64,000 nt of DNA from Opitutaceae bacterium (GTDB lineage Bacteria > Verrucomicrobiota > Verrucomicrobiia > Opitutales > Opitutaceae), in NCBI GenBank assembly GCA_016715765.1, contig JADJZJ010000006.1:1-64000 (forward strand). Direction: 5' to 3'. The position numbers and the translations under genes were made by a program. Within the stretch, counting starts at the first letter, position 1. The number at the start of each line of letters is the position of its first letter. The notes under the pieces are model-generated. The model did not search any database. It was given only the letters and a program-made list of their open reading frames with translations, and was not told the DNA's origin. Shown in pieces: positions 25,027 through 33,628 of the stretch.

Positions 25027-26208
25027 ATGCACTACCTCCGCCTCGGCTCCATCCCCCGCAAGCATCACGTGAAGTTTCCGCGCGAGGCGGCGGCGAGTTT
25101 CAAGGGCGAGGGGCTGCACTATGAGCATGTCGTCACGACCGAGGGCTTCGACCGCGCCTACTCGATCCTCTACCACACCAAGCCGCCGACCCGGGTGAAA
25201 AGCGTTGAGCGCTTTGCCGACTGGTCGCTCCAGCCCGGTGCGCCCACGCCGCTCCGGCACCACCACCTCAAGTCCGCCGCCATGGCCCGCTCGGGCGATC
25301 CCTACACCGGTCGCGTGCCGTTGATGTTCAACCCCGACATCACCTGCAGCCGCTGCCGGCCGGCGACCGCCATGGCGGCGGACTACGACTTCTACCGCAA
25401 CGGCCGCAGCGACGACGTCATCTTCGTGTGGCGCGGCGCCGGCTGGCTTGAGAGCAACTTCGGCCGCCTGCGCTACCGGCAGGACGACTACATTGTCATC
25501 CCCCGCGGCACCATCTACCGCCTCGTGCCCGACGACATCGCGCAGGAGGACTACCTCATCCTCGAATCGGCGCATCCCGTGCGCATCCCCGCGCGCTACC
25601 TGCACCCCGAAGGCCAGATCCGCCTCGGCGCGCCTTACAGCGAGCGTGATTTTCACGGCCCGACCGAACTTGCCCCGCGCGACGACGAGGGCGATTTCGC
25701 CGTCCTCACAAAGGACCGCGGCCGCTTCACGAAAAACATCCTGGCCAGCCATCCCTTCGATGTCACCGGCTGGGACGGCTGCCTGTATCCGTTCACCTTC
25801 AACGCGAACGATTTCGAGCCGCTCACCGGCACCGTGCACCTCCCGCCGCCCGTGCACCAGACCTTCGAAATCAACGGCTTCGTCATCTGCACCTTCGCCC
25901 CGCGCTATCTCGACCATCATCCGGAGGCCATCAAGGTGCCGTGGGCGCACGACAACACCGAGGCGGACGAGGTGCTTTTCTACGTGCGCGGCGAGTTCGG
26001 TTCGCGCAAGGGCGTGGAGCCCGGCTCGTTCACCCTCCACCCGCAGGGCATCCCCCACGGCCCGCACCCCGGCACCACGCTCAAGAGCATGGCGGCCGCG
26101 CGCACCGAGGAACTCGCCGTGATGTTCGACACCGCGCAGCCCCTCGAGCTCACCGCGCAGGCGCTCGCGATGGACGATCCCAATTACCCGCTGAGCTGGC
26201 TGGGATGA
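25027..26208 (+). CDS. hmgA: Homogentisate 1,2-dioxygenase
   Basis: HmgA opens the ring of homogentisate to form maleylacetoacetate. The 393-residue protein starts MHYLRLGSIPRKHHVKF and shows the cupin core with RQDDYIVIPRGTIYRL, FEINGFVICTFAPRYLDHHPEA and the metal-site region EVLFYVRGEFGSRKGVEPGS followed by LHPQGIPHGPHPG. It follows hpd after a repeat-filled gap of about 250 bases. No maleylacetoacetate isomerase gene is seen in the window. Confidence 0.95.
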   Translation: MHYLRLGSIPRKHHVKFPREAAASFKGEGLHYEHVVTTEGFDRAYSILYHTKPPTRVKSVERFADWSLQPGAPTPLRHHHLKSAAMARSGDPYTGRVPLMFNPDITCSRCRPATAMAADYDFYRNGRSDDVIFVWRGAGWLESNFGRLRYRQDDYIVIPRGTIYRLVPDDIAQEDYLILESAHPVRIPARYLHPEGQIRLGAPYSERDFHGPTELAPRDDEGDFAVLTKDRGRFTKNILASHPFDVTGWDGCLYPFTFNANDFEPLTGTVHLPPPVHQTFEINGFVICTFAPRYLDHHPEAIKVPWAHDNTEADEVLFYVRGEFGSRKGVEPGSFTLHPQGIPHGPHPGTTLKSMAAARTEELAVMFDTAQPLELTAQALAMDDPNYPLSWLG

Positions 26209-26212
26209 GGCC

Positions 26213-26274
26213 TGTAGGAGCGGCTTTATGCCGCGATGTTGCGCTCCCAATCGCAGCTTAAAGCCGCTCCTACA
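26213..26274. repeat. GTAGGAGCGGC-type REP doublet
   Basis: TGTAGGAGCGGCTTTATGCC faces CTTAAAGCCGCTCCTACA. A second copy lies at 40115-40177. It follows the hmgA stop codon by four bases. Confidence 0.75.
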
Positions 26275-26383
26275 ATGAAGTCAGGTGCTTTCCACAAGGA
26301 CGCAAAGATTGTGTCCCCCGCCCGTTTCCTGCTTCCTGCCTGCAACCTCGATCTCCCATCTCCGATCTCCCAACTCCGAATAT

Positions 26384-26992
26384 ATGATTCTCGACTTCGC
26401 CGGCCTCGATGTCCGCAACGCCTACCAGTGGATGATCTCCACGATCCTTCCGCGTCCCATCGCGTGGGTCTCGACCATCTCGGCCGACGGCAAGACCAAC
26501 CTCGCGCCGTTTTCCTTCTTCCAGGGAATCACGGCGAATCCGCCGACGCTCATGTTCGTCCCGGTCAACAACCGCCAGGGCGTGAAGAAGGACACCGTCC
26601 GCAACATCGAGGCCGTGCCGGAATTCGTCGTGAACCTCGTCTCGCATGATCTCGGCGCGCAGATGAACCTGACGGCCGCGGGGCTGCCATACGGCGAAAG
26701 TGAATTCGAGAAGTTCGGGATCGAGGCCGCGCCGTCCACGACCATCCGCCCACCCCGGGTCGCGGCCGCCCCCATTGCCTTCGAGTGCGTCCTCGACCGC
26801 ATCATCCTCATTGGCGAAGGCCCGCTCGCCGCGAATGTCGTCTTCGGCCGCATCCGCACCGCGCACATCCGCGACGACGTGCTCGGCGCCGACGGCAAGC
26901 CCGACTCCGCCAAGCTCGACCTCATCGCCCGCATGGGCGGCGACAACTACATGACGACACGGGAGGTTTTCACGATCAAGCGGCCGGACTGA
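26384..26992 (+). CDS. Flavin reductase-like FMN-binding protein
   Basis: The start ATG at 26384 (MILDFAGLDVRNAYQWMIS) precedes the family core PRPIAWVSTISADGKTNLAPFSFFQGITANPPTLMFVPV. Other segments are VRNIEAVPEFVVNLVS and PIAFECVLDRIILIGEGP. The 202-residue length fits the flavin reductase-like (DIM6/NTAB) family, which binds FMN. An upstream in-frame start at 26285 would translate a pyrimidine-rich repeat and is rejected. Its role in the tyrosine cluster is unknown; it may be a stand-alone flavoprotein. Confidence 0.85.
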   Translation: MILDFAGLDVRNAYQWMISTILPRPIAWVSTISADGKTNLAPFSFFQGITANPPTLMFVPVNNRQGVKKDTVRNIEAVPEFVVNLVSHDLGAQMNLTAAGLPYGESEFEKFGIEAAPSTTIRPPRVAAAPIAFECVLDRIILIGEGPLAANVVFGRIRTAHIRDDVLGADGKPDSAKLDLIARMGGDNYMTTREVFTIKRPD

Positions 26993-26997
26993 ATTCA

Positions 26998-27098
26998 AAT
27001 CTTTCTCTTTATTCTTAATCTTTCTCTTTCGTCAGGGCGAATGGCCCGTCGGCCCAAACGGGAGAAAGAGAAAGATAAAGAGGAAAGAGAAAGATTTC
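26998..27098. repeat. Inverted purine/pyrimidine array
   Basis: AAATCTTTCTCTTTATTC on the left faces GAGAAAGAGAAAGATAAAG on the right, with a GC-rich loop. It separates the flavin reductase-like gene from the thiolase. Confidence 0.75.
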
Positions 27099-27137
27099 TG
27101 TGACCCCTGACTCATCACCCATCACCCTTTCTCCCCC

Positions 27138-28316
27138 ATGACCGACCTCGTCATCCTCTCCGCCACCCGCACCCCCATCGGCGCCTTTCAGGGCGGCCTC
27201 GCCTCCGTGCCGGCCTCACGGCTTGGTGCCGTGGCCATCAAGGGCGCCCTGGCCCGGTCCGGCGTCGCCGCCGCCAGCGTCACCGATGTGCTCATGGGCA
27301 ACGTCCTCCAGGCCGGCCAGGGCCAGGCCCCGGCGCGGCAGGCCGCCATCCACGCCGGCCTCCCGCAATCCGCCCGCGCCGTCACCGTGCACAAGGTCTG
27401 CGGCTCGGGCCTCCAGAGCGTCATGCAGGCCGCGCACGCCCTCGGCGCCGGCATGGGGACCGTCTTTGTGGCCGGCGGCATGGAGAGCATGTCCCAGGCG
27501 CCCTACCTGTTGCCCAAGGCCCGGGACGGTTACCGCCTGGGCCACCAGCAGGTCATTGACTCGCTCGTCACCGACGGACTCTGGGACCCCTACAACAACA
27601 TCCACATGGGCAACTGCGCGGAAAAATGTGCAGCCAGGTATGCCTTCACCCGCGAGCAGCAGGATGCCTACGCCATCGAATCCTTCCGCCGCGCCAATGC
27701 CGCGCAGGCCGACGGACGCTTCGCGCAGGAGATCACCCCGGTCGAGATCGCCGACGCCAGGGGCAACGTCACCAAGGTCGAGCACGACGAGGGTCCGGCC
27801 AAGGTGAAGTACGACAAGATTCCGACCCTGAAGCCTTCGTTCCAGAAGGACGGCACCATCACGCCGGCCAATGCCTCCTCGCTCAACGACGGCGCCGCCG
27901 CGCTGGTTGTCACCACGGCCACCCATGCGCGCACCGCCGGACTGAAACCCATTGCGCGCATTGTTGCCTTCGGCGCCCACGCGCAGGAACCGGTGTGGTT
28001 CACCACCGCACCGGTGCCGGCCGCGCAGGCAGCGCTGCAGGCGGCGGGTTGGAAGGTTGACGACGTTGACCTCTGGGAGGTCAACGAGGCTTTCGCGGTT
28101 GTTCCCATGGCCTTCATGCAGGAACTCGGCGTGCCGCATGCGAAGGTGAATGTCCGCGGCGGCGCGATCGCGCTCGGTCATCCCATCGGCTGTTCCGGCG
28201 CGCGCATCCTCGTCACGCTCATCGCCGCGCTGCAGGAGCGCGGCTTGAAGCGCGGCGTCGCCGCCATCTGCATCGGCGGCGGCGAAGGCCTGGCCGCATG
28301 CGTGGAACTGATGTGA
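27138..28316 (+). CDS. Acetyl-CoA acetyltransferase (thiolase)
   Basis: The 392-residue protein is a full-length thiolase: start MTDLVILSATRTPIGAFQGGLAS, active-site Cys in VHKVCGSGLQSVM, WEVNEAFAVVPMAF, GGAIALGHPIGCSGARI with the catalytic His, and CIGGGEGLAACVE with the second Cys. In this cluster it would cleave acetoacetyl-CoA, derived from acetoacetate released by the FAH step, to two acetyl-CoA. The neighbouring acyl-CoA synthetase would make the CoA ester. Confidence 0.92.
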   Translation: MTDLVILSATRTPIGAFQGGLASVPASRLGAVAIKGALARSGVAAASVTDVLMGNVLQAGQGQAPARQAAIHAGLPQSARAVTVHKVCGSGLQSVMQAAHALGAGMGTVFVAGGMESMSQAPYLLPKARDGYRLGHQQVIDSLVTDGLWDPYNNIHMGNCAEKCAARYAFTREQQDAYAIESFRRANAAQADGRFAQEITPVEIADARGNVTKVEHDEGPAKVKYDKIPTLKPSFQKDGTITPANASSLNDGAAALVVTTATHARTAGLKPIARIVAFGAHAQEPVWFTTAPVPAAQAALQAAGWKVDDVDLWEVNEAFAVVPMAFMQELGVPHAKVNVRGGAIALGHPIGCSGARILVTLIAALQERGLKRGVAAICIGGGEGLAACVELM

Positions 28317-28322
28317 GCAATT

Positions 28323-28762
28323 CTTTAACCACGGATCACACGGATTTCACGGATCAAGCGATGCTGCACGGCAAGGTGACCGAGGCTATCATTGGTGCGT
28401 CGATGATGGTTCTGAATAAATTGAAACCGGGGTTGGACGAAAAGCTGTATGAACGGGCACTCGTCATCGAATTGACGAAGCGCGGGCACAAGGTTGATCA
28501 GCAGAAAGTATTTCCTGTCAGGTATGATGGGGTGGAAATAGGAACCCTGATTCCCGATCTGATCGTGGACGATGTCGTGATTACTGATCCCAAAGTTGTG
28601 GTCGATCTCAACGAAGCTCACATTGCCCAGATGATCGGCTACCTGAATATCACCCGGCTCCAAGTCGCACTTCTTCTAAATTTCAAACATTCCAATCTAC
28701 ACTGGAAACGCATCGTCAGATAGTTCTTATCCGTGCCATCCGTGTGATCCGTGGTTAAAATT
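28323..28762. mobile_element. CACGGAT inverted-repeat unit carrying a GxxExxY gene
   Basis: The left arm (28323-28356) reads TTTAACCACGGATCACACGG and onward; the right arm (28727-28762) is its inverse, ending GATCCGTGGTTAAA. Nearly all the space between the arms is the GxxExxY gene (start four bases after the left arm, stop a few bases before the right arm). The unit is 440 bases and sits between the thiolase and the acyl-CoA synthetase genes. Cargo-less relatives of the arms lie at 7886-8083, 35353-35500 and 36535-36703. Mobility is inferred from this layout. Confidence 0.6.
28361..28723 (+). CDS. GxxExxY protein (PD-(D/E)XK-like family)
   Basis: The 120-residue protein starts MLHGKVTEAIIGASMMVLNKL and has the name-giving motif GLDEKLYERAL, then KRGHKVDQQKVFPVRYDG and LIPDLIVDDVVI, ending NITRLQVALLLNF. 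The family is assigned to the PD-(D/E)XK nuclease-like fold; no function is established. Longer starts would translate the left repeat arm (TTDHTDFTDQ) and are rejected. The gene fills the loop between two inverted CACGGAT arms. The base composition is less GC-rich than its neighbours, which supports a separate origin. Confidence 0.85.
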   Translation: MLHGKVTEAIIGASMMVLNKLKPGLDEKLYERALVIELTKRGHKVDQQKVFPVRYDGVEIGTLIPDLIVDDVVITDPKVVVDLNEAHIAQMIGYLNITRLQVALLLNFKHSNLHWKRIVR

Positions 28763-28771
28763 CATACCCCG

Positions 28772-30694
28772 ATGACTACCCCAAATTATCTCTGGCATCC
28801 CGACAACCACGCCTGGACTCGTGACTCGCACCTCGCGCGGTTCATGCGCCAGCACGGGTTCGACTCGCAGGACGATCTGCACGCCGCCTCCGTGCGCGAC
28901 ACGGCCTGGTTCTGGGACGCGGCGATGAAGGACATGGGCGTCGAATGGTTCACGCCCTACGCGCAGGTGAAGGACGACTCGCGCGGGTTTCCTTGGACGA
29001 AGTGGTTCACGGGCGGCGAGGTCAACATCGCCCACAACTGTGTGGACCGCCACGTGCGCGACGGCCACGGCGATGAGGTGGCGCTGTATTACGAGGCCGA
29101 TTCCGACCGCCCGGAGGACCGGCGTGCGCTCACCTTTGCCGAGTTGAAGGAGGCCGTCGACGACTGTGCCGGCGCGCTCCGGGCCATGGGCATCGGACCC
29201 GGCGACAGCGTTGCCCTCTACGCGCCGATGCGGCCCGAGACCGTGGCCGTCATGATGGCCAGCTTCCGGCTCGGCGCGCGCTTCGTCCCCATCTTCTGCG
29301 GCTACGGCGAGGCGGCGGTCGTCGAGCGCATCGAGTCGTGCCAGGCCCGCGTGCTCTTTGCCGTCGACCATCTCCACCGCCGCGGCAAATCCGTGGCCAC
29401 CGGCGTCACCGCCCGCGCGGCCGCGGAGCGCGTGCCGAGCGTGCAGCGCGTGATCTGCTTCGACCGGCCCGAGTGGACGCGCTTCCTGTCGGGCGCCCCG
29501 AGCTTCGACGGCTGCGAGCGCACCGCCGCCGAGGAGCCCTGCCTGCTCATCTACACCAGCGGCACCACCGGCCGGCCCAAGGGCACCGTCCACACGCACG
29601 CCGGCTGCCTGGCCCAGATGGGCAAGGAGACGCGCTATGCGTTCAACCTGCAGCCCGGCGAGCCGTTCTTCTGGTTCACGGACATCGGCTGGATGATGGG
29701 TCCGTGGGAAATCATCGGCTGCCTGCTTTACCGCACGCCGGTCGTGCTCTTCGACGGCGCGCCGGATTTCCCGGACAGCGACCGGCTCTGGCGCACGCTG
29801 GAGCGCCTCAAGGTCGTCACCTTCGCCGCCTCGCCAACCCTCGTGCGTCTTTTCATGCGCGCCACCGAGGGCAAGGGGCCGGGCGGCCACGATCTCTCGC
29901 AACTCCGCCTGCTGGGCTCGACCGGCGAACCGTGGGATGAGACCTCCTACCGCTGGTATTTCGAAAACGTCGGCGGCGGCCGCTGTCCTGTCATCAATAT
30001 TTCCGGTGGCACCGAGATCGTCGGCTGTCATCTGTCCGCCACTCCGCTCATCCCGCTCCGTCCGTGTTCGCTCGGCCGGCCGGGACTGGGCATGGATGTC
30101 GACGTCTTCACCGACGAGGGCAAATCCGCGCCGCGCGGCTCCGTCGGGCACCTGGTCTGCAAGCAGCCCGCGCCCTCGATGACCAAGGGTTTTCTCAACG
30201 ATGATGCGCGGTATTTGGAGACCTATTTCAGCCAGTTCACCGACGTGTGGTATCACGGCGACTGGGCGCGGCAGGACGAGGACGGCACCTGGTTCGTGCT
30301 CGGCCGCAGCGACGACACCATCAAGGTCGCGGGCAAGCGCGTGGGTCCCGCCGAGGTCGAGGGCGTGCTGACGTCGCACCCGGCGATCAGCGAGGCCGCC
30401 ACCATCGGTGCGCCCGACGAACTCAAGGGCCAGGTGCTGGTGTGCTTTGTGGTGGTCAGGCCCGGATGGGCGGACCCCACGGAAGCCGAACTGATCGCCC
30501 ATGTGGCCGCGCAGATGGGCAAGCCCCTCGCCCCCAAGGCCGTGCACGTGGTGGCGTCCCTGCCCAAGACCCGCAGCGGCAAGATCCTCCGCGGCACCAT
30601 CCTCCGCGTCCCGCCCCTCACAACCGGTTCGCCCGCAGCTCACTCAGCGGATAAAACGTGCCGCGCCACACGATGCCGCGACGCCATAGGGTGA
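28772..30694 (+). CDS. Acyl-CoA synthetase (acetyl-/acetoacetyl-CoA synthetase-like)
   Basis: The start MTTPNYLWHPDNHAWTRDSH at 28772 follows the right arm of the repeat unit. The AMP-binding core has LIYTSGTTGRPKGTVHTHAG, FFWFTDIGWMMGPWEI, GGTEIVGCHLSATPL, WYHGDWARQDEDGTWFVLGRSDDTIKVAG and the acyl-adenylate Lys motif KTRSGKILRG. The last ~30 residues (TGSPAAHSADKTCRATRCRDAIG) are not family-like and overlap the end of the converging glycosyltransferase gene by 77 bases, so the natural C-terminus may be truncated. In this cluster activation of acetoacetate before the thiolase is the likely role, but acetate or propionate cannot be excluded. Confidence 0.85.
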   Translation: MTTPNYLWHPDNHAWTRDSHLARFMRQHGFDSQDDLHAASVRDTAWFWDAAMKDMGVEWFTPYAQVKDDSRGFPWTKWFTGGEVNIAHNCVDRHVRDGHGDEVALYYEADSDRPEDRRALTFAELKEAVDDCAGALRAMGIGPGDSVALYAPMRPETVAVMMASFRLGARFVPIFCGYGEAAVVERIESCQARVLFAVDHLHRRGKSVATGVTARAAAERVPSVQRVICFDRPEWTRFLSGAPSFDGCERTAAEEPCLLIYTSGTTGRPKGTVHTHAGCLAQMGKETRYAFNLQPGEPFFWFTDIGWMMGPWEIIGCLLYRTPVVLFDGAPDFPDSDRLWRTLERLKVVTFAASPTLVRLFMRATEGKGPGGHDLSQLRLLGSTGEPWDETSYRWYFENVGGGRCPVINISGGTEIVGCHLSATPLIPLRPCSLGRPGLGMDVDVFTDEGKSAPRGSVGHLVCKQPAPSMTKGFLNDDARYLETYFSQFTDVWYHGDWARQDEDGTWFVLGRSDDTIKVAGKRVGPAEVEGVLTSHPAISEAATIGAPDELKGQVLVCFVVVRPGWADPTEAELIAHVAAQMGKPLAPKAVHVVASLPKTRSGKILRGTILRVPPLTTGSPAAHSADKTCRATRCRDAIG

Positions 30695-31927
30695 CGACCA
30701 TCGAGCGCACGACTGCGTAACCGAAAACCGCGGCGCCAAATGGCAGGAGCAACCCGTGCCACCACGGTCCGCCGGTGAACCGGGTCTGATCGCAGCCGAG
30801 CCCCAGCATGAGCCCCACGGCGGCGGCATGCAGGACCCACGCCGCGCCCTGCGTGAGACCGAGCGCGGCCAACGGCCAGAGAAAAAACAGCAGGCAGGCA
30901 ACCGCGCCCAGGCCGATCAGCCACCCGCGGTAGTCCGCGGCGGCGTAGCCGTTCTTTTCCAGGCCGCGGATCATGGCACCGATGCTCCCGTACCAGGCCA
31001 CCCAGAGGGAGTCGCGGCCGAGGAGCATTTCGCAACGGGCCCCGTGCGTTTTGAACAGCCTGCCGAGCTTGATGTCGTCGTCGGGACGCAGCCGGAGCGG
31101 TTCATGTCCGCCCAGCGCGCGGTAGGTGGCGGTCCGCACGAGGCCGAAGGCACCGACACTGCCGTGCGAATAGGATCGCGAATTCGGGATAAGCCAGGGG
31201 CGCAACCCGGCGGTGAACGCAAGGCCGAAGGCGTTGACGCACACGCCCAGCGCGTGGCCGGGTTGTTGTAGGGCGGGGTCTCCTCTTCGCTTGGCCTACG
31301 GAGGACAGGTCCGAACCCCGCCTCGTTTGCATTGTAGCTACGAGCGTGAGCGAGTGGGGAACGGTCCACTCGCTCACGCTCGTAGCCACGAATGGCGGGG
31401 TTCGGAGACCCCGCCCTACACAGCTCCGGGATGGCGGCCAGCAGATCGAGTTTGGCCGCCAGGGCATGGGCCACCGCGCGGCGCAGCACATCGGGGTGAA
31501 AATGGATGTCGGCATCGGTGAACAGGATGAACTCGCCGGTCGCTCCCGCCGCACCGAGATGCAGCGCGTGGGTCTTGCCCAGCCAGCCCGGCGGCAGACT
31601 TCCGACCTGGATGACCCGCAGGCGCGGTTCGCGGGCGGCGTGGGCCTCGAGCACCGCGCCGGTGTCGTCCTCGGAGCGATCGTTGACGGCGACGAGCTCC
31701 CAGTCGGGATAATCGAGGGCGAGCATGGTGGTGACGGCCGCATCCACGGTGTGCCCTTCGTTGCGCGCGGCGAAGACGACCGAGACCCGCGGCCAGCGCG
31801 CCGGCGGCGGATCGGCCAGGACGGCCAGCCGGCGGAGCCGGCGATTGCCGCACGGCACCACGACGGCGAGCACCAGCCAGCCGGTGGCGGTGATCAGGCC
31901 CAGCGCAAGGAGTAGGGACGGAAACAT
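30618..31927 (-). pseudogene. Family 2 glycosyltransferase interrupted by a 152-nt repeat element
   Basis: The N-terminal part (MFPSLLLALGLITATGWLVL; RVSVVFAARNEGHTVDAA; DWELVAVNDRSEDDTGAVLE; PPGWLGKTHALHLGA; FILFTDADIHFHPDVLRR) is a clear GT2 catalytic domain with the DAD motif. After IPEL the frame enters a repeat element and leaves the correct frame; the C-terminal half resumes as QQPGHALGVCVNAFGLAF with further membrane helices. The span is 1,310 bases; removing bases 31269-31420 leaves 1,158 bases, exactly 386 codons with no internal stop. This shows that one insertion broke an intact gene of 385 residues. The family includes hopanoid/carotenoid-associated glycosyltransferases; the substrate is unknown. 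Confidence 0.85.
31269..31420. repeat. Nested GTAG-REP element inserted in the glycosyltransferase gene
   Basis: The ends are inverted copies of TGTAGGGCGGGGTCTCC. In the middle (31333-31387) is an inverted pair of GTAGCTACGAGCGTGAGCGA. No target-site duplication is evident. Both repeat families also occur separately elsewhere in the window, so one element was inserted into another. Confidence 0.85.
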
Positions 31928-31936
31928 GTGACCGGC

Positions 31937-33268
31937 TCAGGCCGGTTTCGCCGGGACCGCGACTGCGGCGCGGCCGACGAGCACCTTGTCAATGCGATGG
32001 CGGTCCATGTCCACCACCTCGAAGCGCCAGCCGCCCCACTCGAACCAGTCGCCCGCGGCGGGGATGCGTCCGAAATACGTCATCACGAAACCGCCGAGAG
32101 TCTTGTAATCCGCGTCGTCCTCGCGCGGCAGCCGGGACTTGAGGCCGATCAGGTTCTTGAGTTCGCCCACGGGCAGGGTGGCGTCGATCAGCCACGAACC
32201 GTCCTCCCGGCGGCGGATCTCCGCCTGGGCCTGCCGCGGGCCGTGATCGGGCAGGTCGCCGACGATGGCCTCCAGCACATCGATGAGCGTGACCAGGCCC
32301 TGCACGGCGCCGAACTCGTCGGTGACGATGGCGATGTGCTTGCCGGTTTTCCGGAACTGCTCGAGCAGCTGGGCCGCGTTGAGCGTTTCCGGCACCGACA
32401 GCGGCGCGACGAGGAGGTTCTTCAGGGTGGAGGGCAGGCCGATGGCAGAGTTGGCCCAGATGGCCTTGACCGAGACCATACCGACCACGTGGTCGCGGTT
32501 GCCGTGAAAGACCGGGAAGTGCGAGTGCCCGCTGGTGACGATCTTGCGCCAGTTGACCTCCTCGGAGTCGTCGAGGTTGAGAAAGACGATCTTCGGCCGC
32601 GGGGTCATCAGGCTCGTGACCGACCGCTGGTCGAGCGTGAGCACGCCTTCCACCATCTGCTGCTCCGCGCGCTGAAAAACCCCGGCGTGCAAACCCTGTT
32701 CCACCAGGGCCCGCACCTCGTCCTCGCTCACCCCGGGCTCGGCGGGATCGGGTCGCACCCGGATGAGCCGCAGGATGCCTTCGGTCGCGAGTTCAAAGAT
32801 GCGCAGGAACGGGGCGGCCAGCCATGCGAGCATGCGCATCGTGCCGGCCAGCAGGCTGGCGACCTTTTCCGGGTGGGCCAGGCCGATGCGCTTCGGGACC
32901 AGTTCGCCGAACAGCAAGATGAAGGCCGTGAGGCCGAGGGTTACGATGACGAAGGCGAGTGCCGGGGCGGAGGGGGCCAGCCAGGGCGTCCGGGCCAGCC
33001 ATTCGCCGAGCGGACCGGCCAGGCGCGCGCCGCCGAGCACGCCGGCGATCATGCCGCTGAGGGTCAGCCAGAATTCCACCAGCGCCAGGAACCGGGCCGG
33101 ATTGGCGGCGAGGGTCAGGGCCTGCCGGGCTGCGGGGTTGCCGGCCTCGGCCTGGCGCCGGAGCTTGGCCTTGCGGGAGGAGACCACGGCGGTTTCGGCC
33201 ATGGCCAGCACTCCATTGGCGATCACCAGCAGGCAGATGAGCAGAATCTCGACGGGAAGGCCAAACAT
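31937..33268 (-). CDS. CNNM/CorC-type (UPF0053) membrane protein
   Basis: The start MFGLPVEILLICLLVIANGV at 33268 gives the usual N-terminal DUF21 transmembrane domain; a longer frame to 33430 would translate a repeat element. Segments seen are MAETAVVSSRKAKLRR, ILLFGELVPKRIGLAHPE, the CBS-pair region (MTPRPKIVFLNLDDSEE, SHFPVFHGN, FRKTGKHIAIVTDEFGAVQGLVTLIDVLEAIVGD) and a C-terminal CorC_HlyC domain (GGFVMTYFGRIPAAGDWFEW). Such proteins are linked to magnesium/cobalt transport; older annotations call them hemolysins. It has 443 residues. Confidence 0.9.
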   Translation of the reverse strand: MFGLPVEILLICLLVIANGVLAMAETAVVSSRKAKLRRQAEAGNPAARQALTLAANPARFLALVEFWLTLSGMIAGVLGGARLAGPLGEWLARTPWLAPSAPALAFVIVTLGLTAFILLFGELVPKRIGLAHPEKVASLLAGTMRMLAWLAAPFLRIFELATEGILRLIRVRPDPAEPGVSEDEVRALVEQGLHAGVFQRAEQQMVEGVLTLDQRSVTSLMTPRPKIVFLNLDDSEEVNWRKIVTSGHSHFPVFHGNRDHVVGMVSVKAIWANSAIGLPSTLKNLLVAPLSVPETLNAAQLLEQFRKTGKHIAIVTDEFGAVQGLVTLIDVLEAIVGDLPDHGPRQAQAEIRRREDGSWLIDATLPVGELKNLIGLKSRLPREDDADYKTLGGFVMTYFGRIPAAGDWFEWGGWRFEVVDMDRHRIDKVLVGRAAVAVPAKPA

Positions 33269-33331
33269 GCGATGGGAGGGAGGGTAGGGGATGCGACTGC
33301 AGTTGCAACTCCCCGCACGGTTTGCGTTCGG

Positions 33332-33517
33332 ATGTAGGGCGGGGTTTCCGAACCCCGCCTGGGAGCGCGACCAGCCTGCCCTCCGTAGGCCCGGCAAGGC
33401 CTCGGTCGCAATCTTGCACCAACTATCCAAGCCGAGAAAGAGAAAGATAAAGAGAACGAGAAAGATTGGATTCTAGCGGGATGCACAATAGGCGGGGAAC
33501 GGAATCCCCGCCCTAGA
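33332..33517. repeat. Composite palindromic element (GTAG-REP ends, GAGAAAGA core)
   Basis: The left end is TGTAGGGCGGGGTTTCC and the right end GGAATCCCCGCCCTAGA. The core holds GAGAAAGAGAAAGATAAAG. It fills half of the 360-base gap between the CNNM-type gene and the mutarotase-like gene; I see nothing else coding there. Confidence 0.8.
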
Positions 33518-33628
33518 TGTCAAAGCCGCGTAACTCACCGTAATTCCCTTGGAGGAAGGGGCTAATACAGCGGCGTAAGGCCCCCGCAGACTCGCCACCG
33601 GCCCGGCGAGCGCTCACAATGCCCGACC

